DNA from: Jejuia sp040720935
Lineage (GTDB): Bacteria > Bacteroidota > Bacteroidia > Flavobacteriales > Flavobacteriaceae
Direction: 5' to 3'
Length of the DNA stretch: 64,000 nt
NCBI RefSeq assembly: GCF_040720935.1
Contig: NZ_JBFDAE010000001.1
Span: 368,543 to 432,542 of the forward strand
Positions within the stretch are counted from its first letter, which is position 1, and every line of letters starts with the position of its first letter. This document shows positions 1 through 8,762 of the stretch, one piece after another. A program made the translations under genes and the position numbers. Under the pieces are notes generated by a model. It was not told the origin of the DNA, made no database searches, and worked only from the letters and a program-made list of their open reading frames with translations.

Positions 1-909
1 AGCATCTTTATTATGCGTTTTTTTGATGTTTCTTAAAGCTTTTAGCGCATCAAGTCTGCCCTCATAACTTGCATAAACCACTTGGTGTAAGCCATATTTA
101 TTGGCGCCGATTTTACGAGCGCTAAAACCATCCTGTTTTAATTGAGATACTTTTTTATCACAATTTTCCTCAACTCTAAAAGCTCCAGCTACAATATGAT
201 AATTGCCCGTTTGTTTGGTAACATTAAGCGTAATTGCAGGTAATGGATTTAAGCTAAACGTAGCTTCTTGAATTCTAGTTTCAAGTTGTTGGGTGGCTTG
301 CTCTTGTGCTAATTGGTTATGGGTTTCAATAGTATCCACATAATATTTAGAAGCTCCAACACCACCAAGCATCAAAGCAATTAAAGCAACGGCAGCGTAT
401 TTTAAATAGCCTCTATTTTTACGTTTTTCAGGTGTGAATGTAATTGGAACTACTTTTTCAACAGCTTCAACTTTTTCTTTGTAAACCTCACGAGTCACTT
501 CTGTAGATTCAAACTGTGATAAACCAAAAGCATCCGTTAAATAATTTAGATTATAAGAAGGCTCAAAAACAATTTTCCCTTCGGTATTAAAAATAATTTC
601 GCCTATGTTATTGAAAGTAATTGTTTCACCTTGGGTTAAATAAGATTTTAGGGTTTTTACACGTTTTTTAATCTTTTTATTGGCAACCTCAAACGGGAGT
701 TTTTCAACATCAGCAATATAACGCGCTAACAAACCATCATTTTTTTGTATTTGTTCGTTAAACGAAATGATTTTTTTTGGCGGGTAAAACGTATTGTTTT
801 CTATATTGATTGTAGCAGATTGTCGTTCAGATAAAAAGGCACCAAAGTCAGGCACAATAACACATTCATATCTATAAAGTAAATCGCTGATGTAGGTTTC
901 CAGTTGCAT
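1..909 (-). CDS. HU-CCDC81 and SPOR domain protein, 3' end outside the window
   Basis: The frame runs from ATG at 909 down through base 1, giving 303 residues without a stop, so only the last residues are missing. Residues 1-125 match the HU-like CCDC81 bacterial domains (start MQLETYISDLLYRYECVIVP, with VPDFGAF). One membrane helix lies at about 169-188. The SPOR domain begins near 232 (GNYHIVAGAF) and should bind denuded peptidoglycan. Known family members in Bacteroidota are single-pass proteins with a cytoplasmic N-terminus and a periplasmic SPOR domain. It is divergent from dprA, with 156 bases between the two ATGs. The exact septal or cell-wall role is inferred. Confidence 0.85.
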   Translation of the reverse strand, partial: MQLETYISDLLYRYECVIVPDFGAFLSERQSATINIENNTFYPPKKIISFNEQIQKNDGLLARYIADVEKLPFEVANKKIKKRVKTLKSYLTQGETITFNNIGEIIFNTEGKIVFEPSYNLNYLTDAFGLSQFESTEVTREVYKEKVEAVEKVVPITFTPEKRKNRGYLKYAAVALIALMLGGVGASKYYVDTIETHNQLAQEQATQQLETRIQEATFSLNPLPAITLNVTKQTGNYHIVAGAFRVEENCDKKVSQLKQDGFSARKIGANKYGLHQVVYASYEGRLDALKALRNIKKTHNKDA

Positions 910-1065
910 AAAGCAAATTTAAAAAAATATGGTTTTGATTAAATTTTTCACATAACTACTTATTAACAATGTAAACCTTTTTTATGTAAAACGTGATATT
1001 CCCACAAAAGCGGAAAACCATATGTGCAAAATATTTCTTTTCTTGTAAGAGAATTAAATTTTAAG

Positions 1066-2169
1066 ATGACGGAAAACGATTTGCTTTATACCTTGGCATT
1101 ACAACATGCATCAAAAGTTGGGGATATTACAGCTAAAAAATTAATAGGACATTGTGGTTCTGCGGAAGCGGTATTAAAAGAGAAAAAACAAAATTTGCTT
1201 AAAATTGATGGTATTGGCGAATTCGTTTTAAACGGATTGTTCGGAAAAAATCATTTAGCTGATGCTGAAAAGGAATTAGATTTTATCAAGGCGGAAAATA
1301 TAAAAGTATCTTATTTTAGGGACGTGGATTATCCGGAGAAACTAAAACATTGTATTGATGGCCCTATTTTGTTATTTCAAACCGGGAATATTGATTTAAA
1401 TAAACAACACATTATCAGCATTGTCGGCACTCGAAAAATTACAACAAACGGGATTGCTTTTTGTGAAAAACTAATAGAAACTTTAAAGCCCTATGATCCA
1501 ATTATAGTATCGGGTTTCGCTTATGGCACAGATATTACTGCACATAAAAATGCGATAAAACACAATTTGCAAACCATTGGGTGTTTAGCACACGGATTGA
1601 ATCAAATTTATCCAAAAGTCCATAAAAAATACATGGTAGATGTGGAGAAAAATGGTGGTTTTTTCTCTGATTTTTGGAGTACCGATACCTTTGATAAAAA
1701 CAATTTTTTAAAACGAAACAGAATTATTGCTGGTTTAAGTGAAGCTACAATTGTTATAGAATCTGCCGAAAAAGGAGGAAGTTTGGTTACTGCCGATATT
1801 GCTCATTCTTATAATAGAGATGTGTTTGCGGTGCCTGGACGCACAACCGATCAATTGAGCATTGGTTGCAATAATCTTATAAAGCACCAAAAAGCCCATA
1901 TGATGTCCACGCCTTTGGATGTGCCATATATTTTGAATTGGCAATTGGAAGACAAAGAAAAACCTGCCATACAAAAACAACTTTTTGTTGAATTGGATGC
2001 TACCGAAAAAATAATCTATAATTACTTAAAAGACAACGAAAAACAGCAATTGGATGTCATTGCTTTAAATTGTGAAATGCCCATTTTTAAAGTGTCAGGA
2101 ACGTTGTTGAATATGGAGTTAAAGGGTGTTGTAAGACCGCTTCCCGGGAAGTTGTTTGAGGTTATTTAG
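1066..2169 (+). CDS. dprA: DNA-processing protein DprA
   Basis: DprA loads RecA on incoming single-stranded DNA during natural transformation. The 367-residue product starts MTENDLLYTL. It has an N-terminal helix-hairpin-helix region, then the Rossmann-like core with VGTRKIT, SGFAYGTDITAHK and the conserved ESAEKGGSLVTA stretch followed by VFAVPG, and a short winged-helix C-terminus. An in-frame GTG at 1024 would add 14 residues without family similarity. I chose the ATG because the protein then begins like its homologues. The stop codon is followed after 10 bases by a palindrome that may end transcription. recA lies in the same window, 7 kb away. Confidence 0.93.
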   Translation: MTENDLLYTLALQHASKVGDITAKKLIGHCGSAEAVLKEKKQNLLKIDGIGEFVLNGLFGKNHLADAEKELDFIKAENIKVSYFRDVDYPEKLKHCIDGPILLFQTGNIDLNKQHIISIVGTRKITTNGIAFCEKLIETLKPYDPIIVSGFAYGTDITAHKNAIKHNLQTIGCLAHGLNQIYPKVHKKYMVDVEKNGGFFSDFWSTDTFDKNNFLKRNRIIAGLSEATIVIESAEKGGSLVTADIAHSYNRDVFAVPGRTTDQLSIGCNNLIKHQKAHMMSTPLDVPYILNWQLEDKEKPAIQKQLFVELDATEKIIYNYLKDNEKQQLDVIALNCEMPIFKVSGTLLNMELKGVVRPLPGKLFEVI

Positions 2170-2179
2170 TTGGGATATC

Positions 2180-2212
2180 AGACCTTTCAGGTTTTAAAAA
2201 CCTGAAAGGTCT
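2180..2212. repeat. REP-like palindrome, variant copy A
   Basis: This is a 33-base near-perfect palindrome with arms AGACCTTTCAGGTTTT and AAAACCTGAAAGGTCT. It differs from the hem-cluster palindromes at one symmetric position per arm (TTTC for TGTC). It sits just after the dprA stop, so it can also act as a hairpin at the end of that message. Confidence 0.8.
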
Positions 2213-2304
2213 CAAAAAAATAGTAATGGGTTTACAATTTGAAAAAATTATAGGAAAACCACTCAACCGATATCTTTCGATTAAGATCCCTGCCTTCGCA
2301 GGAA

Positions 2305-3273
2305 TCAATACCCAACCTTAGTCCGAACCCTGCTTAAAACACCATCAGCAACAATTCTGGCCTTTTCAGCACCAACTAAAAGTGCTTTATCAATGTCGCC
2401 AAGATTGCTCATATAATAATTGTAACGCTCACGAGGTTCAGCAAATTTCTCTAAAATTAATTCGTATAAGGCTTGTTTTGCATGTCCATAACCATAACCA
2501 CCGTTTTCGTAATTGGCTTTCATTTCAGCAATTTGAGCATCAGTTGCCAATAAATTATAAATAGCAAAACAATTACAGGTTTTCCAATTTTTTGGGTCTT
2601 CTAGTGGCGTGCTGTCTGTTTTAATGGACATAATTTGCTTACGCAATTTTTTATCCGCCAAAAAAATATTGATGGTATTGTTTCGGCTTTTACTCATTTT
2701 TTCACCATCGGTACCGGGAACCAACATGGTGTTTTCTTGAATTTTCCCTTCGGGCAATACAAAAGTATCTCCCACTTGTGCGTGAAAACGAGACGCTACA
2801 TCACGCGTCATTTCGATATGTTGTAATTGATCTTTACCTACGGGAATAATGTTGGCGTCATACAATAGAATATCGGCGGCCATTAGCATAGGGTAGAAAA
2901 ATAATCCTGAATTCACATCTTCCAATCTATCTGCTTTATCTTTAAAACTATGAGCTAAAGTTAAACGTTGGTATGGAAAAAAACAGCTTAAATACCATGA
3001 CAACTCAGTTACTTGCGGAATATCACTCTGTCTGTAAAACACGGTTTTTTCAATATCCAATCCAAAGGCTAACCAAGTAGCTGCGGTAGAATAGGTGTTT
3101 TCGCGTAACGTTGCGGCATCCTTAATTTGAGTCAACGTGTGCAAATTTGCTATAAATAAGTAGGAATCGTTTTTAGGATTTTCAGCCATTTTAATAGCTG
3201 GCATAATTGCGCCTAAAATATTTCCTAAATGTGGTGTTCCTGTACTTTGTATGCCCGTGAGTATTCTTGCCAT
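2305..3273 (-). CDS. trpS: Tryptophanyl-tRNA synthetase
   Basis: This class Ic enzyme attaches tryptophan to its tRNA in the cytoplasm. The 322-residue length is usual for the bacterial enzyme. The HIGH-type signature is TPHLGN at residues 13-18 and the KMSKS loop is at 192-196. The GKDQ segment at 146-149 is the usual active-site loop. It is transcribed alone, convergent with dprA and divergent from the acyltransferase at 3390. A minus-strand TAnnTTTG box lies at 3342-3335, with TTG at 3365-3363, which is the usual spacing for the Bacteroidota housekeeping sigma factor. Confidence 0.96.
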   Translation of the reverse strand: MARILTGIQSTGTPHLGNILGAIMPAIKMAENPKNDSYLFIANLHTLTQIKDAATLRENTYSTAATWLAFGLDIEKTVFYRQSDIPQVTELSWYLSCFFPYQRLTLAHSFKDKADRLEDVNSGLFFYPMLMAADILLYDANIIPVGKDQLQHIEMTRDVASRFHAQVGDTFVLPEGKIQENTMLVPGTDGEKMSKSRNNTINIFLADKKLRKQIMSIKTDSTPLEDPKNWKTCNCFAIYNLLATDAQIAEMKANYENGGYGYGHAKQALYELILEKFAEPRERYNYYMSNLGDIDKALLVGAEKARIVADGVLSRVRTKVGY

Positions 3274-3334
3274 AATATTACCTGCGGAGGCAGGTATCTC
3301 TTTAATTAATATTCAATACTAATATTTGCGAAAG

Positions 3335-3365
3335 CAAAGGTAATCGATTTCGTAAAAATCCTCAA
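3335..3365 (-). promoter_or_regulatory. Bacteroidota-type promoter of trpS
   Basis: Read on the minus strand, TACCTTTG at 3342-3335 matches the -7 consensus TAnnTTTG, and TTG at 3365-3363 lies 20 bases upstream as the -33 element. trpS starts 62 bases further downstream. Confidence 0.6.
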
Positions 3366-3389
3366 TACAATTACGTATTTTTGGCAGGA

Positions 3390-4130
3390 ATGATAGTTTT
3401 TAAGTATATATTCTGGTTACTCTACCGCATTTGGTTTTACATTCTTGTGGGTTTGCCCATCTTGATTTTGTTGCCCGTGCTTTTAATATCCATATCCAAA
3501 GAATCTTGGTACCCTTTCTTTTTTAAAATTGCTCGCTTTTGGGCCAAGTTTATTTTGATAGGTATGGGGTTTAAATACAGCATAGAACGAGAGCAAGTCC
3601 CAGAAAAGGATAAGAGCTATATGTTTATTGCGAACCATACTTCGATGGCAGATATTATGTTGATGTTAGTAGCTGTAAAAAATCCTTTTGTGTTTGTTGG
3701 AAAAAAGGAGCTGACTAAAATTCCGCTTTTCGGCTTTTTTTATAAGCGCACTTGTATTGTGGTTGACAGAAGTTCTGCAAAAAGCCGACATGCTGTTTTT
3801 TTAAGAGCACAAAGACGACTGAAACAAGGGTTGAGCATTTGTATTTTTCCTGAAGGAGGTGTGCCCGAAGAACATATTATGCTTGATGAATTTAAAGATG
3901 GTGCGTTCCGATTGGCAATAAACCATCAAATACCAATTGTACCCATGACGTTTGCTGATAATAAAAAACGATTTTCCTATACTTTTTTTAGTGGAAGTCC
4001 TGGGAAAATGCGAGCCAAGATTCATAAATTTATTGAAACCAAAGGGCTGACTATTGAAAATACGAGGGCTTTGAATGATAGGTCTAAAGAGATTATTTTA
4101 GAGCAGTTAAGAGTTTTTAGAAGCTATTGA
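3390..4130 (+). CDS. 1-acyl-sn-glycerol-3-phosphate acyltransferase, PlsC family
   Basis: It is expected to acylate lysophosphatidic acid to phosphatidic acid at the inner membrane. The 246-residue protein begins MIVFKYIFWL and has a hydrophobic N-terminal helix. The catalytic NHTSMAD motif (HX4D) is at residues 82-88 and the FPEGG substrate-binding motif at 153-157. An upstream in-frame TTG at 3381 would add three residues and is less likely. A TAnnTTTG match (TATTTTTG, 3375-3382) ends just 7 bases before the ATG, so the message may be nearly leaderless. A second PlsC-like gene lies at 49849, so acyl-chain position or substrate may be divided between them. Confidence 0.88.
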   Translation: MIVFKYIFWLLYRIWFYILVGLPILILLPVLLISISKESWYPFFFKIARFWAKFILIGMGFKYSIEREQVPEKDKSYMFIANHTSMADIMLMLVAVKNPFVFVGKKELTKIPLFGFFYKRTCIVVDRSSAKSRHAVFLRAQRRLKQGLSICIFPEGGVPEEHIMLDEFKDGAFRLAINHQIPIVPMTFADNKKRFSYTFFSGSPGKMRAKIHKFIETKGLTIENTRALNDRSKEIILEQLRVFRSY

Positions 4131-4279
4131 GTTTGATGTTTCAGAAGTAATATTTTTCTACATTTTATCTGTGTCAAAACCATAAGCCTTACAAATTGAT
4201 TAAAAATGTAAGAAAAAAAATTGTCAATTGTTTTTTTTTTTTTTTAGTTTTGAAATGTTGGACATAGGTTTTGGGTTAT

Positions 4280-4420
4280 TTAAGAAGTCTCCCAGAAAAA
4301 GTGTAAAACAAAAGTTGTTGCAACACAACTAGCGCTAGTTTTTTATTTTCTCTAAAAAAAATTTAATGGTAAAAAAAATGACTTCTTAACATAAATGACT
4401 TCTTAATTTTTTAGACTTCT
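4280..4420. promoter_or_regulatory. Phased direct repeats GACTTCTTA upstream of the lipoprotein gene
   Basis: GACTTCTTAA occurs at 4380-4389 and 4397-4406, and GACTTCTAAA at 4414-4423. The three starts are exactly 17 bases apart. An inverted copy, TTAAGAAGTC, lies at 4280-4289, and a perfect 14-base palindrome AACTAGCGCTAGTT is at 4327-4340. A short hairpin TTACCC/GGGTAA (4440-4458) precedes the start codon. This 340-base gap has no gene that I can see. The repeats look like binding sites for a regulator of the downstream pair, but none is known. Confidence 0.4.
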
Positions 4421-4470
4421 AAAACAACTGTTTTATTAATTACCCTTTTTTTGGGTAAAACTTTAAAATT

Positions 4471-5382
4471 ATGAAAAAAATAAAAATATCATTATTCCTT
4501 TTAATAATAATAACATCATTTAGCTCATGTGAGAAAAATGAATTAAATGAAACTCCTTCAAATTCATTTAATTATGCTGATTTAGACTCTAAACTTAAAG
4601 TTCATTCAAATTCGATAAAGGACTTATTCAGTTCTGATGAAACAATTGAAAATACTTTTAATAAGTCTTTTAAAACAAAATCCAAGAATAATATTTCTTC
4701 GAAAGGTCTGTCTAGTAAAAACTTAGAGGAAACATATGCACAAGTTTACATTGAATTACCTAGTCAACTCGGTAGAGAAACAAACAATTTGCTATTAGAA
4801 TATTATAATGATATGATTAATGCATATGATTATGAAATTCCAGATTTGGTAAATGAATATCAAAATAAGCTAGATAGTAATTTTTTGATGTCTAGTAATG
4901 AGAAGCAAGAATTTCAAATTATTTTAAACGCTTCTAAATATGCAATCCAAGCGTTAGAAGAAGTTTATTTAAGCAATGAAATACAAAATAATAGTACAAG
5001 TGCTAAAGGTGGTGGCTTTTGGGATTGTATGAGGAAAACTGCTGGAAAAAAAATAGGTAGAGGTATGGTATATGGAGCTGTAACAGGGGCTGTCAATGGA
5101 GGTATTATAGGGGCAACAGGAGGAACTGTAGCTTTTCCGGGTGTAGGTACCGCAACAGGAGCTGTAGGTGGTGCTGTATTTGGAGGAGCTGCTGGAGCAG
5201 TAAAAGGAGCTGTTGGTGGTGTCATATGGGCAGCGGCTGATTGTCTTTCATATGTAAAAGCTGTGAAGTTTGTAGAGATAGAAAAAATAGTACTAGTTTT
5301 AGACGAGGATGATATTTCATTTGATGCTTCAATATTTGAATTACCTGATGATCAAACTATCGAATTATTGTTAAATAAATAA
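4471..5382 (+). CDS. Lipoprotein with C-terminal glycine-zipper region
   Basis: I do not recognise this 303-residue protein as a named family. It has a lipoprotein signal ending FSSC with Cys20 as the lipidated residue. Residues 30-175 are polar and probably helical. Residues 192-256 are a dense glycine/alanine zipper with many GxxxG steps, bounded by Cys186 (WDC) and Cys258 (ADC). Such segments are known from membrane-inserting bacteriocins and from envelope-anchored zipper proteins. The base composition is more AT-rich than in the neighbouring genes. The next gene follows after 2 bases and encodes a small two-helix membrane protein, so the two are co-translated. A toxin and immunity pair is possible but unproven. 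The gene is solid; the function is unknown. Confidence 0.75.
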   Translation: MKKIKISLFLLIIITSFSSCEKNELNETPSNSFNYADLDSKLKVHSNSIKDLFSSDETIENTFNKSFKTKSKNNISSKGLSSKNLEETYAQVYIELPSQLGRETNNLLLEYYNDMINAYDYEIPDLVNEYQNKLDSNFLMSSNEKQEFQIILNASKYAIQALEEVYLSNEIQNNSTSAKGGGFWDCMRKTAGKKIGRGMVYGAVTGAVNGGIIGATGGTVAFPGVGTATGAVGGAVFGGAAGAVKGAVGGVIWAAADCLSYVKAVKFVEIEKIVLVLDEDDISFDASIFELPDDQTIELLLNK

Positions 5383-5384
5383 TT

Positions 5385-5621
5385 ATGAAAACAAGAAAAT
5401 TTGTACTTAAATATTACCTTTCTATAAAGGTAGTATTGATTATTACAGGTACTTGCTTGCTTTTTATTGCTTATTTTTTTAGCGATAAACCTAATTCTTG
5501 GGAAACAATAAAAGTAAATTTGAGTAATCCAATGATGTATTTGTGTTTGATAATATCTTTTTCAATATCTCTATGGATTACGAATAGTGTTTTTAATAAG
5601 AAAGGACTAAAAAAAGAGTAA
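5385..5621 (+). CDS. Small membrane protein with two transmembrane helices
   Basis: This 78-residue protein has hydrophobic helices at about 12-32 and 52-68, a basic N-terminus (MKTRKFVLKYY) and a basic C-terminus (NKKGLKKE). The predicted topology is both ends in the cytoplasm. It begins two bases after the stop of the glycine-zipper lipoprotein, so the genes form a tight pair. I do not recognise a family. Small two-helix proteins next to membrane-active peptides often give immunity, which is the reason for the suggestion made under findings. A strong bidirectional terminator follows at 5811. Confidence 0.65.
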   Translation: MKTRKFVLKYYLSIKVVLIITGTCLLFIAYFFSDKPNSWETIKVNLSNPMMYLCLIISFSISLWITNSVFNKKGLKKE

Positions 5622-5810
5622 TAAAAATTGTCCATTCAGTATATATGCATATGTAAAATGGTAGCTATATTATATAAACCAAAAGTTTGGTTTTTTTTCT
5701 GACACCTTTAGTTAATGCGAAAATAGAGATTATAAGGCTGCTATTTTTCCTATAGACTATCGTTAAAATTGTGTTTTAAACTATTTTAGACTGATTGTTT
5801 CTATAAAACT

Positions 5811-5841
5811 AAAAAACTGCCCTCGGGGAAGGGCAGTTTTT
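5811..5841. terminator. Bidirectional hairpin terminator
   Basis: A-rich left flank, stem AAACTGCCC/GGGCAGTTT and a T-run form a strong intrinsic terminator. It lies between the plus-strand lipoprotein pair and the minus-strand envelope protein ending at 5896, and works in both directions by symmetry. The 270 bases from 5622 to 5895 hold nothing else that I can identify. Confidence 0.75.
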
Positions 5842-5895
5842 ATAGATATCAATTTCCGAGCTTAATGGAAATCAATATCAGATCTAACCAAAAAC

Positions 5896-7611
5896 CTAAA
5901 ATTTAATTCCGAATCCGGTGTAAACCCCAATAAAGAAGGGTTGAAAATCACCAGACGTATTTTTAAACGTATTAATTTGATATTTGAACATAGGCTCTAA
6001 ATTCAAATTAATCTTTTTTGATACTTTATAATTTAGTCCCAATCCAAAATTGGCACTATAACTTGTTTTGTTAATATTATCTGCTTCTCCTAAACGTATG
6101 CGCTGTCCTTCTACATCAGAAAACAAATCGTTGTTATTTAAAAAGAGCGAGCTAAAACCACCAATAACATTTACACCAAATCGTTTTGTGGAAAGGGCAT
6201 ATTGAATTTCCAACGGAATTTCTATATAGCCAAACGACTGATTTATGGTTGTATTTGAAGCATCAAAAGTTGGAATATTATTATTAGATTTAAAAGCTTC
6301 AGCACTAATAATAGTAACATCATTACCACTACTTACGGCACTAGTTTGGGCCACTTCATCTGATGCATTACTGCTTATGGTTTCTAAGGTTTTAATATTT
6401 GAAGCACTCGCATTTACCGACTCAAACACTACAACATCATTGGTGTTATAGCCTAAGTTTACGCGGTTAATCCCCGAGCGAATTGTAACTCTATTGTTTA
6501 TAGCGTAACTGGCATTTAAACCATAGCTCATATTAACCTCACCGCTTTTAGAGTTATTGTTAAACTGTGGGTCTATAGAAGATCCTTTGCCCAAACTACT
6601 AAAATAAACTGGAGCCGCATTGGGCGAGATCCCCCATTTATTCAATACAACATTAGTATCGTCGTCTTCAAGGAGCGATTCATTTTTTTCTATGGCTTCC
6701 TCGATGGTTTGAGCCTCTTTTTTAGGATTGTTTTCTGCTATTTCGACAGATTTTTTTGCTTTGGTATTTTCAATTTTATCTGTTTTAATTTTAGAATTAT
6801 CTGCTACAACTACATTTTCTTTTTGCGCTTCTGTACTTTTAGGATTAACGACATCATCTTTCACAGACATATTATCTTTTGAAGTGTTCTCAGGCGCATC
6901 TAAAGTTCTGTTTTCTACAATAACTTTTGAATTATCATTCTTATCTGCTATACCTACATTGTCTTTTTGCTCTTGAATAGTTTTAACATTTGTAACAGCA
7001 TCGTTTATTGCAGATGAATTGTTTTTGTAACTGTTTTCAGATTTCTCTGAAGTTTTATTTTCTGCAATAACCTTGGAACCTTCTTTTTTAAATACAGATT
7101 TAGACCTATTGTTGTTTTTATTTGAAATGAATGCTTCTTCAGTTTTATCTGTGTCTTTTGAATTATTGGATGTTGCAACCGAAGAATTCTGCTTAACAAG
7201 TTTTAACTTATCATCATTATTTTGTTCAGATGAATTTGAAGTTTCTTTTGAACTTTCACTACCATTCTCAACATCAACAATAACAGATTCAGAAGCATCG
7301 GTATTATCAATTTTATTTAAATCCTGAATTTCTGTGTCTTTGGTATTTTCTAAATCGGTTTTTTCTGTATCGACTACTTGAGGTGTTATTTGCGTATCGT
7401 CACTGCCAAAATAAATTGAACCTAAAGTAAGCCCTAACAGTAAAAGAGCAGCGACACCAGCGTAACGCCACCAAATTGGAATTACTCTGCGCTTTTTCTT
7501 CTTTTCGTTAAGTTTCGCCTCGATATTTTCCCAAACAGCATCATCAGGCTTGGCTTCAAAATCTTTAAAGCGCTCCTGAAATAGTCTATCTATATGTTTT
7601 TTATCTCCCAT
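5896..7611 (-). CDS. Membrane-anchored protein with C-terminal outer-membrane beta-barrel-like domain
   Basis: The 571-residue product has three parts. Residues 1-45 are cytoplasmic and charged, with WENIEAKL as in sigma-linked membrane proteins of this group. Residues 51-68 are a membrane helix. Residues 70-325 form a long, low-complexity linker rich in Asn, Lys, Glu and Ser, containing two related units at about 179-226 and 228-273. Residues 330-571 resemble the PorT-like or OmpA-type beta-barrel fold and end in Phe, as outer-membrane proteins do. The ATG overlaps the stop of the ECF sigma gene (TAATG), which implies translational coupling. It may therefore be a partner or anti-sigma-like regulator, but the N-terminus does not show a clear anti-sigma fold. 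Confidence 0.8.
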   Translation of the reverse strand: MGDKKHIDRLFQERFKDFEAKPDDAVWENIEAKLNEKKKKRRVIPIWWRYAGVAALLLLGLTLGSIYFGSDDTQITPQVVDTEKTDLENTKDTEIQDLNKIDNTDASESVIVDVENGSESSKETSNSSEQNNDDKLKLVKQNSSVATSNNSKDTDKTEEAFISNKNNNRSKSVFKKEGSKVIAENKTSEKSENSYKNNSSAINDAVTNVKTIQEQKDNVGIADKNDNSKVIVENRTLDAPENTSKDNMSVKDDVVNPKSTEAQKENVVVADNSKIKTDKIENTKAKKSVEIAENNPKKEAQTIEEAIEKNESLLEDDDTNVVLNKWGISPNAAPVYFSSLGKGSSIDPQFNNNSKSGEVNMSYGLNASYAINNRVTIRSGINRVNLGYNTNDVVVFESVNASASNIKTLETISSNASDEVAQTSAVSSGNDVTIISAEAFKSNNNIPTFDASNTTINQSFGYIEIPLEIQYALSTKRFGVNVIGGFSSLFLNNNDLFSDVEGQRIRLGEADNINKTSYSANFGLGLNYKVSKKINLNLEPMFKYQINTFKNTSGDFQPFFIGVYTGFGIKF

Positions 7612-8162
7612 TATAAGGATTGTAGGTTTTGCTTTTCGTTATAGTCTTCTATAGTCTGCTTCAAAATTTGTCGTGCTCTGGCTAAATTCGATTTTGAAGT
7701 GCCTACAGAAATTTTCAATAGTTCTGCTATGTCTTTATGCGAATATCCGTCAAGCACATATAGGTTAAACACCAATCTATATCTATCGGGTAATTCCTGA
7801 ATAATTTGTAACAGATAATCGATCGAGACTTGGTCTTCCTCAATGTCTATTTCAACAGCTTCAGTTGTGTTTTCATTTATAATATCAAAAACTTTTTCGC
7901 TTCTATAGCGTTGTAAAACATTATTAACTGTAATGCGTTTTAACCAACCTTCAAAAGAGCCTTTGTGCTTAAATTGTCCAATTTTATCAAAAATAATTAA
8001 AAACGCATCTTGCAAATTATCTTCAGCTTCGGCATAATTGCGCGAATACTTTAAGCATGTAGAAAACAACTTGCCCGAAAAGAGCTTATATAATTCCCCT
8101 TGTGCTTTGGTATCATTCTTTTTACAATTTTCTATGAGTTGATTTAAACTCAAGTGATACAA
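7611..8162 (-). CDS. RNA polymerase sigma-70 factor, ECF subfamily
   Basis: The product has about 180 residues, with sigma region 2 (AEDNLQDAFLIIFDKI, then GWLKRITVN) and region 4 (LPDRYRLVFNLYVLDGYSHKDIAELL, followed by GTSKSNLARAR). It should direct transcription of an envelope-response regulon. No ATG starts the frame. TTG at 8162 or TTG at 8153 (giving MSLNQLIENC) must be used, and the second fits homologues of this group better. It is the first gene of a pair with the coupled membrane and barrel protein downstream. A similar small lipoprotein gene lies just upstream on the same strand. Confidence 0.9.
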   Translation of the reverse strand: MYHLSLNQLIENCKKNDTKAQGELYKLFSGKLFSTCLKYSRNYAEAEDNLQDAFLIIFDKIGQFKHKGSFEGWLKRITVNNVLQRYRSEKVFDIINENTTEAVEIDIEEDQVSIDYLLQIIQELPDRYRLVFNLYVLDGYSHKDIAELLKISVGTSKSNLARARQILKQTIEDYNEKQNLQSL

Positions 8163-8188
8163 AGATTAGTTAAGTTAATGCTTAGTTT

Positions 8189-8608
8189 TTAATCTACTAC
8201 TGGCACTTCAATGGTTAAGTATATATCTTCGTCATTATCATCCTTACCCTGCCAAAATTTAAAAATGTATGAGCCGTTACTTGTGACTTTAAAGTTGAAT
8301 GATCTTTCGACCATTTCATCTGTTAATGTCTCACAATCATTTCGTTCAAAAACAGCAGTTATTATAGCAACTGTTCTTTCGTTGTTCTCTTTTGCATAAT
8401 ACAAATTTCTAAACACATGACAACTAGTGGGTCTTTGGTAAGTTACCTTAATTGGATAAACTTCTCCGAGGCTGAATTCGTCTGGAATGTCAACGCTTTC
8501 AATAGGTAAAAATTCTGAAGTGAATCTTACATCCCCATCATCATCATCAATTAGTTCGCAACTACTTAGAAATAAAGCTAGAAAGCTTAAAATTAAAATC
8601 TTTTTCAT
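8189..8608 (-). CDS. Small lipoprotein, unknown function
   Basis: This 139-residue protein has a signal peptide ending FLSSC with Cys17 as the lipidation site, followed by an acidic DDDDGD stretch typical of the export signal of Bacteroidota surface lipoproteins. The rest looks beta-rich (GEVYPIKVTYQRP, NGSYIFKFWQG). I know no named family for it. It lies 26 bases upstream of the sigma factor gene on the same strand, so it may share a transcript with it. Confidence 0.75.
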   Translation of the reverse strand: MKKILILSFLALFLSSCELIDDDDGDVRFTSEFLPIESVDIPDEFSLGEVYPIKVTYQRPTSCHVFRNLYYAKENNERTVAIITAVFERNDCETLTDEMVERSFNFKVTSNGSYIFKFWQGKDDNDEDIYLTIEVPVVD

Positions 8609-8729
8609 AACAAATCAATTTGGGTTTTAAATTAATCTTTTTCTTTTAGATGTATATTTTGCCAAATGGTTGCGTATAATACCAGATAAATTTAACCGAT
8701 GATTTTAAAATTGATTTAGTATAAAATTA

Positions 8730-8756
8730 AAAAATCCCGCTTTAACGGGATTTTTT
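8730..8756. terminator. Intrinsic terminator downstream of recA
   Basis: The stem AAAAATCCCG/CGGGATTTTT with a 7-base loop lies six bases after the recA stop. The flanking A- and T-runs make it functional in both directions. Confidence 0.8.
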
Positions 8757-8762
8757 GAGAAT

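Noticed and set aside
4965..5225. Proline- and alanine-rich frame on the minus strand
   Set aside because: It is the antisense shadow of the glycine-zipper region. Gly/Ala codons read backwards give Pro/Ala repeats, and no start or operon context supports it.
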